A stretch of DNA of 34,055 nucleotides, from positions 1 to 34,055 of the forward strand of contig ONUE01000005.1 in the NCBI GenBank assembly GCA_900320975.1, read 5' to 3'. The notes beneath the pieces are model-generated. The model had not been told where the DNA came from, did not search any database, and saw nothing but the letters and a program-made list of their open reading frames with translations. Of this stretch, positions 24,099-31,524 are shown piece by piece. Each line of letters opens with the position of its first letter. The stretch's first letter is position 1. A program made the position numbers and the translations under genes. The stretch is from an uncultured Bacteroidales bacterium (GTDB taxonomy: Bacteria > Bacteroidota > Bacteroidia > Bacteroidales > P3).

Positions 24099-24959
24099 AT
24101 GAAGTCAATGACCGGTTACGCCAAGGTGCAGAGCACCATCGGCGACAAGAAACTTAACATTGAGATCAAAACCCTCAACAGCAAGCAGCTCGACGTCTTC
24201 GTCAAGCTGCCCACCGCCTACCGCAGCCGCGAGCTCGACATCCGTGCCCTGCTGGCCCCTCTGGAGCGTGGCAAGGTGGAGTTCACCATGAGCGAGGAGA
24301 GCAGCAACAACATCGCCACCCTCAACGAGGAACTGCTGGCCTCGCGCTACGAGGCCGTGTGCCGCGTAGCCTCACGCCTCGGCGCCGACAGCAGCCAGCT
24401 GCTGGCCAACCTGGTGTACAGCAACGATATCTGGAACGGCGTCGACGAGCAGAGCCTCAGCGACGACGAGTGGGCAATCCTGGAGGCCGACATACGGCGC
24501 GCCGTGGAGCTCACCGACCAGTTCCGCACCGACGAAGGCGCCGTGCTTGAGCGCGACTTCCACCGCCACGTGGACCTCATCGAGCGGCTCCTCTCTCAGA
24601 TACCGCCCTATGAGGCCGAGCGCATAGAGACCGCCAAAGAGCGCATACGCCGCTACATGGCCGAAGCCGCCGTCAAAGATGTCGACCAGAACCGCTTTGA
24701 GCAGGAGCTCATCTACTACCTCGAGAAGCTCGACATCACCGAGGAGAAAGTGCGCCTGCAGAAGCACATCGACTACTTCCGCCAGACCATGGCCAACGAG
24801 CCCTCCTGCGGCAAGAAACTCGGCTTCGTGGCCCAGGAGATGGGACGAGAGATCAACACCACCGGCAGCAAAGCCAACCACGTGGAGATACAGCGCATCG
24901 TGGTGGCTATGAAAGACGAGCTCGAGAAGATCAAGGAGCAGCTGGGGAATGTGCTCTAA
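24099..24959 (+). CDS. yicC: YicC-family endoribonuclease/stress protein
   Basis: Member of the YicC family, which includes RNases reported to degrade specific small RNAs. The 286-aa product carries the N-terminal KSMTGYAK signature and the central LNSKQLD block. The highly conserved C-terminal DUF1732 region is GKKLGFVAQEMGREINTTGSKA, here given as GKKLGFVAQEMGREI and NTTGSKANHVEIQ, ending MKDELEKIKEQLGNVL. Length and layout are normal. It begins 8 nt after apbE and probably shares its transcript. In many genomes yicC precedes gmk; here it is followed by terminators and a convergent gene, so that linkage is absent. Confidence 0.94.
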   Translation: MKSMTGYAKVQSTIGDKKLNIEIKTLNSKQLDVFVKLPTAYRSRELDIRALLAPLERGKVEFTMSEESSNNIATLNEELLASRYEAVCRVASRLGADSSQLLANLVYSNDIWNGVDEQSLSDDEWAILEADIRRAVELTDQFRTDEGAVLERDFHRHVDLIERLLSQIPPYEAERIETAKERIRRYMAEAAVKDVDQNRFEQELIYYLEKLDITEEKVRLQKHIDYFRQTMANEPSCGKKLGFVAQEMGREINTTGSKANHVEIQRIVVAMKDELEKIKEQLGNVL

Positions 24960-24970
24960 TAGGGAATTGG

Positions 24971-25010
24971 GGAGTTAAGAAGTTAACTCCTTAACTTCTT
25001 AACTCCTTTT
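24971..25010. terminator. Long perfect hairpin between convergent genes
   Basis: A perfect 16-bp inverted repeat beginning GGAGTTAAGAAG (24971-24986), with loop CTCC (24987-24990) and complement to 25006, then TTTT. It serves as a terminator for yicC. The repeated TTAACTCC-type words match filler seen in the dcw cluster. Confidence 0.78.
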
Positions 25011-25021
25011 CTCCCCCACAA

Positions 25022-25049
25022 AAAAAGGCGTCCGTTTGGACGCCTTTTT
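25022..25049. terminator. Bidirectional rho-independent terminator
   Basis: Stem AAAAAGGCGTCC / GGACGCCTTTTT (25022-25033 and 25038-25049), loop GTTT. The A- and T-tails serve both yicC (plus) and the convergent T9SS cargo gene (minus), whose stop is 21 nt away. Confidence 0.9.
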
Positions 25050-25069
25050 GTTTATCGTGTTGCTAATGC

Positions 25070-27850
25070 TTAGCGAACGATGAGTTTCTCAACCTTGCTG
25101 AAGGTGTCGTTGGTGACGCGCACGAAGTAGGCGCCGGCAGCGACGTTGCTCAGGTCGATGGTGTGGCTGTTCTCAGCATTGATGGTGCGGTTGTAGATAA
25201 CGCGACCGCTCATGTCGATGATGCTGCAGTTCACCATACCGGTAACACCAGTCATGTTCAGAGTAACATTGTTGCTGGCGGGGTTGGGGCACATGCCGAG
25301 ACCAACGGTAACAGCTTCGCTCTCGATGCCAAGAGGATAGGGATATTCGTGGCCACGGAAGCTCACCTGGTGGTCAGTGGTAAGGTTGCTGAAGGTTACG
25401 ATGTAGTAGTTACGCTCGAGCACAACCACTTTGTCAGCGTTGCGCAGACGCTCGAGAACAGCAGTGATGGTGTAGTCATCACCGTAGAAGGAATCCTCAT
25501 CCTCAACATCGATAAAGTGACCATCGATGACGAGAGTGTCGATGATACCCGGGTGCACGGTGGTGCTGTCGCCAGCGCCGGCAATGATGACGGTAGCATC
25601 AGCGCCATGATATCCAATAGCGCTGCCGCCGCAGATGTCCTCATAGCTGGAGTTGAGAATATAACCAACGTTGGTGTCGGGGCAAGCGGCCTCAATCTGG
25701 TGCTGAGGAATCTCCTCGTACTCACCAATGACAAGGCGAATCATAGGCCAGTAGTGGAAGTCGCTGCCGCAGAAGAAGTTTCTACGGGGGTTGACAGGAT
25801 CGAGGACGCGGACGTCATAGGTGTAGGGCAGGAAGCCCTTGGCATAGGGAGCCAGGTCGGGGTTGTCAGCATATTTGTAGGCGGAGTCGCTAGTACCGGC
25901 GGCATTGGGACCACCAAGGTAGACATTCTGCTGTCTGGCGGCGGCGAAGTTACCGTCCTGAGCCATGCGGTAGCCAACATGGATAGCGGTGTTGGGCTCA
26001 AGCTTGGGCTGGCCGGGGACACGGATGTTGATAGCACGGTAGTTGTTGCCGGGGGCAATGTAGCCATACTGGGCATTGTTGAGGGCGTTGGCATCGGTGC
26101 TCTGAACCTCGTAACGGTCGTAGGAAGAGAGACCGGTCACATCCGAGCTCATGGTCTCAAGCCAAGAGTAGTTGTGGCCGTCGGAAGAGTCGAAGTACAT
26201 AACGTTGGCCATAACGGGAGTGATGACCGAACCCTGGAGGGTGGAGTCGCCCAAGCTGGTGGTAGGAATAATCTCGATACCCTTGATAACGAGGGTGTCG
26301 CCAAACTCATTGACCATGTAATCATCGGGGGTGGTGAAGCGGACAGTCACAGTGTAACCAGCCTGATCGTAGCTACCTTCATCAGTGATATAGTATTCGC
26401 CCTCTTCAAGAGTATAACCTACGGTGAAGGCAGAACCCTTGGCGATAACGCCGTTATCGTGAGCCCAGCGGAAACCCGAGATGGGGAGACCGTCAACGCC
26501 ACCAGTCGCACCGACAACGCGGTAGCCGATGGTGTCGTAAGTAAGGGGCTCATACTGGGTACCAGCGGTACCGGTAACAGTAACCTTGTTGAGACCAACA
26601 TACTCCGAAGGCAGACCGTGGCGGCCATAGGTAGCGGGGATTTCAGAAGCAGGCTTCTGGTAGGTGGAGGCATAGCCAAACCAACCCGGGCTCCAGATGC
26701 TGTCATAGAAACCGCGCTCGTTGAGGGTGATCAGGTTGATAGCATCGGTGATAGGACGGATGCTGTCAGCAGTCTTGCTGGCAATCTGGGTGGCATTGCC
26801 GGTGGCATCGATGTGGTAAGCGGTGGCGACAGGATTCTGAATGGTATAGGAACCGTTATTCAGAGCATAGCCAAACCACGACAGAGGAACATTCATGCCG
26901 TAGGGGAGGGTACCGTAACCACCGTCGATGTAGTTCTCCTGAGGATTGCTCCAAGCATAGGAGGGAGTGCGCACGATAGCGACATCGTCGACAGCCCAGA
27001 TGTAACCGTAGGCATTGCTGCGGACACCGGTGGTACCGGAGGTGGGAGGATTGTAGAGACGGACACGGATCTGGAGGTTCTGCTGCTGACCAAACTCGAC
27101 AGGCATGGCATAGGCCTTGTTGCCGTCGTTCCACTCGTTGACGTCGGCATCGATACCGTCGACGTTGATTTCACGGGCATACCACTCGTTACCGACTTTG
27201 AAGTCGATGTAGCAACGATCGTAGAATTTTCTATAGTTCTGGAGAAGGCGGACCTCATACTTGCCACCGACGTTGGGGTTCTCAACGGCGGGCATCTGGA
27301 AGTAAGCGTTGTGGCGCTTGGTCTGGTTAACAGGAGTAGCGATGGGGTAGATCATCATGTAGTTGGTGTGCACGCGATCAAGAATGACACGGATAAGACC
27401 ATTGATGGACCAACCACGGGTGCTGGTGTAGTCAGCAGAGTGCTCTTTGATGTAGTTGGAGTCAGCAATGAGCATGAAGAGGTTGGAGTTGGAGCTGAGG
27501 GTGTGAGGCTGCATGTCATAGCGAACCCATCTGTAGTTGCTGTCAGCATTCATCATCATGACATACTCGTTAGCGCCAACCTTACCGTTGTTGCCGTAGA
27601 GAACGCCAGTGGCATCGTCGAAGTTCCAGAAACCGCCGGGGATAGTGTCACCAACATTGGTGCCCATGTCCTTGGTGGCAGGAGCCGAGGCGAAGATGGA
27701 GGCCTTGTAGTCAACGCTGGGATTCTTGACAATCTGAAGCGTGGACTTCTTGTTGAGTCCCTTCTGCATCTCGAGGGAAGTCACGTTGGTCTGGGCGAAA
27801 GCCATGGTGGCAAACAGGGCCAGACCAAGAACCATTAATGTTTTTTTCAT
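25070..27850 (-). CDS. Large T9SS cargo protein with jelly-roll-like N-terminal domain and type A sorting domain
   Basis: A 926-aa secreted protein. ATG 27850 starts a clean signal peptide (MKKTLMVLGLALFATMAFAQ); an in-frame start 33 nt upstream would add a nonstandard leader. Residues ~50-300 (GGFWNFDDATG, then YGYIWAVDDVAIVRT) resemble the MAM/choice-of-anchor jelly-roll fold found in Bacteroidota surface proteins. The middle ~500 residues contain repeated beta-rich blocks with G-Y-T-V-T-V-R-F and DTLVIKGIEI but match no family I can name. The C-terminus (GLGMCPNPASNNVTLNMTGV, IIDMSGRVIYNRTI, LSNVAAGAYFVRVT, VEKLIVR) is a T9SS type A sorting domain, so export across the outer membrane and surface attachment or release are expected. 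It has a strong promoter of its own and a shared bidirectional terminator. Function unknown. Confidence 0.9.
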   Translation of the reverse strand: MKKTLMVLGLALFATMAFAQTNVTSLEMQKGLNKKSTLQIVKNPSVDYKASIFASAPATKDMGTNVGDTIPGGFWNFDDATGVLYGNNGKVGANEYVMMMNADSNYRWVRYDMQPHTLSSNSNLFMLIADSNYIKEHSADYTSTRGWSINGLIRVILDRVHTNYMMIYPIATPVNQTKRHNAYFQMPAVENPNVGGKYEVRLLQNYRKFYDRCYIDFKVGNEWYAREINVDGIDADVNEWNDGNKAYAMPVEFGQQQNLQIRVRLYNPPTSGTTGVRSNAYGYIWAVDDVAIVRTPSYAWSNPQENYIDGGYGTLPYGMNVPLSWFGYALNNGSYTIQNPVATAYHIDATGNATQIASKTADSIRPITDAINLITLNERGFYDSIWSPGWFGYASTYQKPASEIPATYGRHGLPSEYVGLNKVTVTGTAGTQYEPLTYDTIGYRVVGATGGVDGLPISGFRWAHDNGVIAKGSAFTVGYTLEEGEYYITDEGSYDQAGYTVTVRFTTPDDYMVNEFGDTLVIKGIEIIPTTSLGDSTLQGSVITPVMANVMYFDSSDGHNYSWLETMSSDVTGLSSYDRYEVQSTDANALNNAQYGYIAPGNNYRAINIRVPGQPKLEPNTAIHVGYRMAQDGNFAAARQQNVYLGGPNAAGTSDSAYKYADNPDLAPYAKGFLPYTYDVRVLDPVNPRRNFFCGSDFHYWPMIRLVIGEYEEIPQHQIEAACPDTNVGYILNSSYEDICGGSAIGYHGADATVIIAGAGDSTTVHPGIIDTLVIDGHFIDVEDEDSFYGDDYTITAVLERLRNADKVVVLERNYYIVTFSNLTTDHQVSFRGHEYPYPLGIESEAVTVGLGMCPNPASNNVTLNMTGVTGMVNCSIIDMSGRVIYNRTINAENSHTIDLSNVAAGAYFVRVTNDTFSKVEKLIVR

Positions 27851-27963
27851 TGTTGTTTGAATTTTGGTGATTAATAATTTCAATCTTCGTTTTTATTCCA
27901 AACGCCACGCATACAAAGTATTGCAGCGACGTAAAGGTTCTTTTTCACTTTCCAATTCAAATG

Positions 27964-27993
27964 CAAATATAGTCATTTTTTTCCACACGACAA
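27964..27993 (-). promoter_or_regulatory. Promoter of the large T9SS cargo gene
   Basis: On the minus strand, TTG (27993-27991), 19 nt, then TATATTTG (27971-27964) matches the Bacteroidota consensus. The leader is about 105-110 nt. The rest of the 27851-28190 gap holds an AT-rich stretch and the third inverted-repeat element; no plus-strand promoter for the TPR lipoprotein was obvious. Confidence 0.8.
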
Positions 27994-28030
27994 CTATTTT
28001 AGGTTTTTTTTTGAATTTTGGTTTGGCCTC

Positions 28031-28148
28031 CCCTCCCACCCTCCCCCCCTCCGTCCACCCTCCGTCCCCGCTCCGACTGTTCACCGGTTGTTTAACGGTT
28101 TTTGGTCGGAGGGGGGACGGAGCGGGGTCGGAGGGGGGACGGAGCGGA
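28031..28148 (+). repeat. Intergenic inverted-repeat element, copy 3 of 3
   Basis: The invariant 26-bp centre is at 28078-28103. The left arm is C-rich (28031-28077, ending CCGTCCCCGCTCCGAC), and the right arm is about four alternating units (GGTCGGAGGG, GGGACGGAGCG, GGGTCGGAGGG, GGGACGGAGCG; 28104-28148). It sits between divergently transcribed genes, 42 nt upstream of the TPR lipoprotein start, a place where a terminator would not be expected. Confidence 0.92.
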
Positions 28149-28190
28149 AGAGGACACAATAAAAGCGGGGAAGTGGCGTTATTAGGGGGT

Positions 28191-29831
28191 ATGAAAGGAT
28201 ATAAATATATAGTATACATAATGCTATGCGGTGCCTTGGCGGGCTGCTCGGGCGGCAAGAAGGCCGCCACCGAGGGCGACAACCGCTACCGGAGGGCGCC
28301 GCTGCGCGAAGTGAGCGAGGAGGCCCTGCGGAACGACGCGGCACTGATAGACGCCGTGGCGCTGCAGGAGAGCGGACGCCTGGACGAGGCCCTGGAGGCT
28401 TACGCCGCCTCGGCGGCCAAGGAGCCACGGTGCGCCCCGGCATGGTACGGCATGAGCCGCCTGCTGATGCGCCGCGGATGGACGGACAGCGCGCAGGTGT
28501 GCGCCGACCGCGCCGTGGCCATTGCCGACACCAACCGCTGGTACCTGCTGCTGCAGGCCGAGGTGCGCCGCGCCAGAGGCGACGCCAAGGGGCAGGTGGC
28601 CTCGTGGGAGCGTCTGGTGCAGCTGCAGCCCGACAAGCTGGAGAACTACTACGAACTAAGCAACGCCTACATCGACGCCAACGACATAGAGGGCGCCGTG
28701 GGGGCACTGAACCGCGTGGAACGCCGGATAGGCGTCACGGAGCCGATATCGCTGCAGAAGCAGCGCCTGTGGAACGCCGCCGGCAAGAGCGACAAGGCCG
28801 AGAAAGAGATTGAGGCGCTGGCCGAGGCCATGCCGCAGGAGAAGCGCTACCAGGCCATACTGGCCGAGATGAACATGAACCGCAAGCGCTACAGCAAGGC
28901 CAAACAATACTACGACCGCGTGCTCGCCGCCGACCCCGACGACGAATACATACACATACAGCTGGCGGAATACTACAAAGCCGTGGACAAGGGCGCCGAA
29001 GCCGACCGTGAACTGGCGGCGGCGTTCGACAATCCGAAGCTCGACTGCCGCACCAAGGTGCAGCTGCTGACGTCGTTCTACACGGCCGAGGAGTTCTACG
29101 GCGCCCGCAGCAAGGCGGCCTTCGCACTGCTCGACAAGGTGATGGGCAGCTGTGGCGACTCGACGGAGTACGCGCTGCTCTATGGCGACGTGCTGATGCG
29201 CCAGCGCAAGTTCGGCGAGGCGGCACGATGGCTGGAGCTGAGCCTGAAGAAGGACTCGAGCCGCTACGAGGTGTGGGAAGGGCTGCTGATATGCCTCACC
29301 GAGGTACCGGAGCGCGAAAGCGACATGGTGAACCTGGCGGCACGCGCGGCACGCCTGTTCCCCATGCACACGCTGCCGCTTTACCTGCAGGCCTTGAACG
29401 AAGTCAAGCACGAGCGCTACGCCAAGGCTCTCCCCTACCTGGAGAAGGCCGAGAAGTGGGGCTTCACCAAAGGATACCTCGAGGCCGAGAGCTACAGTCT
29501 GATGGCGGAAGCCTACTACCGCACAGAGGCGTACGACAAGGCGTGGAAATGCTTTGAGCGCTGCCTGGAGCTGCACCCCGACGACTGGGGGACGCTGAAC
29601 AACTACGCCTACTACTTGAGCGAGCGCGGCATCGAGCTGGAGAAAGCTTTGAAGATGAGCCGCCGCACCATAGAGGCGGAGCCCGACAACGCCAACAGCC
29701 TCGACACCTATGCGTGGCTGCTGCACCTGCTGGGACGCGACGCCGAGGGCCTGCCATACATGCGCAAGGCGGTGAAGCTCGACCCCAATAGCGAGACGCT
29801 GAAGAAGCACTTGGAGGAGATGGAGAAGTGA
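28191..29831 (+). CDS. Tetratricopeptide-repeat lipoprotein
   Basis: A 546-aa envelope lipoprotein with many TPR units, probably a scaffold in the periplasm or at the outer membrane. ATG 28191 gives a short signal sequence with lipobox ALAGC (Cys19); the frame is open further upstream, but only through the repeat element and AT-rich spacer. TPR-like helices run almost the whole length (for example GRLDEALEAYAASAAKEPRCAP, RYSKAKQYYDRVLAADPDDE and AYDKAWKCFERCLELHPDDW, each cited in part). The C-terminal set near 440-540, with NNYAYYLSERGIELEKAL and LDTYAWLLHLLGR, is typical of the Bacteroidota TPR protein found beside DUF4292 lipoproteins. It is first in a run with a small lipoprotein, a LolA-like protein and tadA; its stop (TGA 29829-29831) is 2 nt before the next ATG. 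Confidence 0.9.
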   Translation: MKGYKYIVYIMLCGALAGCSGGKKAATEGDNRYRRAPLREVSEEALRNDAALIDAVALQESGRLDEALEAYAASAAKEPRCAPAWYGMSRLLMRRGWTDSAQVCADRAVAIADTNRWYLLLQAEVRRARGDAKGQVASWERLVQLQPDKLENYYELSNAYIDANDIEGAVGALNRVERRIGVTEPISLQKQRLWNAAGKSDKAEKEIEALAEAMPQEKRYQAILAEMNMNRKRYSKAKQYYDRVLAADPDDEYIHIQLAEYYKAVDKGAEADRELAAAFDNPKLDCRTKVQLLTSFYTAEEFYGARSKAAFALLDKVMGSCGDSTEYALLYGDVLMRQRKFGEAARWLELSLKKDSSRYEVWEGLLICLTEVPERESDMVNLAARAARLFPMHTLPLYLQALNEVKHERYAKALPYLEKAEKWGFTKGYLEAESYSLMAEAYYRTEAYDKAWKCFERCLELHPDDWGTLNNYAYYLSERGIELEKALKMSRRTIEAEPDNANSLDTYAWLLHLLGRDAEGLPYMRKAVKLDPNSETLKKHLEEMEK

Positions 29832-29833
29832 GC

Positions 29834-30328
29834 ATGAGATTGCATAGGTACATACTGGTGGCCATGGCGGCCGTGCTGCTGGTCGGGTGCTGGAGCACGC
29901 GACAGACGGCGACGACAGCGCCCGCTGGGGTTGTCGCGGAGCCCGAAGTGCCGCAACGGCAGCTGACGGTGACGACCTTCACGGCCACGGTGAACGGCAT
30001 CAGCGCATCGGGGCAGCTGCGCGTGGCCGAGGACAGCGTGATATGGGTGAGCGTGAACAAGCTGGTGGAGCTGGGCCGCGGGCTCGCCACCAAGGACTCG
30101 GTGTGGCTGATTGCGCCGATAGCCAACGGCGAGTTCGCCGGAAGCTACGACGACCTGAGCCGGTTGACGCGGCGCCAGATAAGCTACGACGACCTGCAAG
30201 CGATAGTGACGGCCGAAGACGCCGACATGCAGATAGAAAGCCTGGCGGCAAGCCTCGGGCTCGAGATGAAGGTGTATATCACCGGCCGCCGCAAGGTAAA
30301 GAAGCTGACATTCCCATTTAAGAAATAA
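29834..30328 (+). CDS. Small DUF4292/LolB-like lipoprotein (tentative)
   Basis: A 164-aa lipoprotein: signal sequence MRLHRYILVAMAAVLLVGC with Cys19 as the lipidated residue. The mature part begins with a Thr/Ala-rich linker and then short beta strands (LTVTTFTATVNGISASGQLRVAEDSVIWVSV). The block G.LR..EDSVIWVSVNKLVELGRGLATKDSVWLI resembles the start of the Bacteroidota DUF4292 family, which lies beside TPR lipoproteins in many genomes, but the protein is shorter than usual (~250 aa). A LolB-like role in outer-membrane lipoprotein handling is a guess from the beta-sheet pattern and the LolA-like neighbour. ATG 29834 is preferred over an overlapping GTG at 29828. Confidence 0.72.
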   Translation: MRLHRYILVAMAAVLLVGCWSTRQTATTAPAGVVAEPEVPQRQLTVTTFTATVNGISASGQLRVAEDSVIWVSVNKLVELGRGLATKDSVWLIAPIANGEFAGSYDDLSRLTRRQISYDDLQAIVTAEDADMQIESLAASLGLEMKVYITGRRKVKKLTFPFKK

Positions 30329-30333
30329 GAGAT

Positions 30334-31071
30334 ATGAGACACACACTGACACTCATCGCACTGCTCCTCATGCTGCCTATGGCATCCAGAGGACAGGAGG
30401 ACACCGCGGCACGCATCGTGGACCTCTACCAGGACATCCTCGGCGCCGAACGACTGCCGCAGGACAGCATGCTCACGATGGTGACCACCATCACTTCGCC
30501 TGGCTCACAGGACACCTTTATCATGAAGCGCTGGTATATAGCGCCACGCATGATGCGCGTGGAGGTGTGGCTCAACGACACCCTGCAGACGGGTCTCTGC
30601 ACCAACGGCAAGGACCGCTACCGCATATTCGACCCGAAGAAGGGCTATTGGGAGGAAAAGAAGGACTACTTTTTCTATGAGAAGATAGACGGCTACGACT
30701 TCCGCGGGCCGCTGCACAACTGGCGCGCCAAGGGGCTCACGGCAAAATACAAGGGCATCACACGCGCCAAGGGCGACCACGAGCTGCAGACGGTGACGGT
30801 GGAAGGGCCCGGAATATACACCCGCCACTATATGTTCGAGCCTACGGGGCTGCTGTCGGTAATCATCGAGACCGACGAGCTGGACACCACGGAATACCAC
30901 AGCAACGGAGAGCCGCACACGGAGTGGAAGATAATACACGAATATATGCCCATAGGGCCCAGCAGCCTGCTGCCCAAGGAGGAGAGCTTCCTGCGCGGCG
31001 GCGTGCTCACGATAATGCAGACAGAAGCATGGCTTGAGCCGAAGAAGACGCTGCTGTTCAACAAAGACTGA
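30334..31071 (+). CDS. LolA-like outer-membrane-lipoprotein-sorting superfamily protein
   Basis: A 245-aa exported protein with a signal peptide (MRHTLTLIALLLMLPMASRG) and no lipobox. The mature part is a run of antiparallel beta strands (MVTTITSPGSQDTFIMKRWYIAPRMMRVEVW, then TNGKDRYRIFDPKKGYWEEK, quoted in parts). It matches the LolA/LppX pattern: a modified peptide strand, the M-R-V-E strand and a DP-containing hairpin. LolA-type proteins carry lipids or lipoproteins across the periplasm. This one lies directly after a small lipoprotein (5 nt), so the two could form a carrier/acceptor pair. Exact function is not known; the primary lipoprotein carrier of the cell may be encoded elsewhere. 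Confidence 0.7.
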   Translation: MRHTLTLIALLLMLPMASRGQEDTAARIVDLYQDILGAERLPQDSMLTMVTTITSPGSQDTFIMKRWYIAPRMMRVEVWLNDTLQTGLCTNGKDRYRIFDPKKGYWEEKKDYFFYEKIDGYDFRGPLHNWRAKGLTAKYKGITRAKGDHELQTVTVEGPGIYTRHYMFEPTGLLSVIIETDELDTTEYHSNGEPHTEWKIIHEYMPIGPSSLLPKEESFLRGGVLTIMQTEAWLEPKKTLLFNKD

Positions 31072-31077
31072 CGGGCG

Positions 31078-31524
31078 ATGAGCATATTCGACAACGACGA
31101 CGAGTTCTACATGCAGCAGGCGCTGCGTGAAGCACGTGCTGCGGAGGCCGAGGGTGAGGTGCCCATAGGTGCCGTGGTGGTGCTGGGCGGGAGCGTGATT
31201 GCGCGTGCCCACAACCAGACCGAGCGGCTGGGCGACGCCACGGCGCATGCCGAGATGCTGGCCTTCACGGCGGCAGCGGAGCACCTCGGGGGCAAATACC
31301 TTCAGGAGTGCACACTCTACGTCACCGTGGAGCCCTGCCCCATGTGCGCCGGCGCGGCGGGATGGACGCAGGTGGGCCGCATAGTCTACGGCGCCGCCGA
31401 CCCCAAGCGTGGCTACTCTCTACTGACAGGTCCCGTGCTGCACCCAAAGACGGAAGTGACCGCCGGCGTACTGGCCGACGAGTGCGGGGCTCTGGTAAAA
31501 GAATTCTTTAGAAAGAAGCGGTAA
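31078..31524 (+). CDS. tadA: TadA, tRNA-specific adenosine deaminase
   Basis: Zinc-dependent deaminase that converts A34 to inosine in tRNA-Arg(ACG), allowing wobble decoding of CGN codons. The 148-aa product is full length. The zinc ligands and catalytic Glu are in AHAEM (His57, Glu59) and EPCPMCAGA (Cys87, Cys90). The N-terminal GEVPIGAVVV and NQTER blocks are as expected. ATG 31078 lies 6 nt after the LolA-like stop, which suggests one transcript. Its last 17 nt overlap the end of the convergent miaA gene, another anticodon-loop modification enzyme. Confidence 0.96.
   Translation: MSIFDNDDEFYMQQALREARAAEAEGEVPIGAVVVLGGSVIARAHNQTERLGDATAHAEMLAFTAAAEHLGGKYLQECTLYVTVEPCPMCAGAAGWTQVGRIVYGAADPKRGYSLLTGPVLHPKTEVTAGVLADECGALVKEFFRKKR

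Noticed and set aside
25163..27838. An 891-codon plus-strand open frame opposite the large T9SS cargo gene
   Set aside because: The protein would be Val/Gly/Asp-rich low complexity with no signal or domain. Long antisense frames are expected opposite genes with this codon bias, and the minus-strand gene has signal peptide, sorting domain, promoter and terminator.
7350..28148. CRISPR array
   Set aside because: The repeated centre is found once per locus, with no repeat-spacer periodicity and no cas genes.
27864..28190. N-terminal extension of the TPR lipoprotein through the upstream open frame
   Set aside because: It would run through AT-rich spacer and the repeat element. ATG 28191 gives a clean lipoprotein signal.
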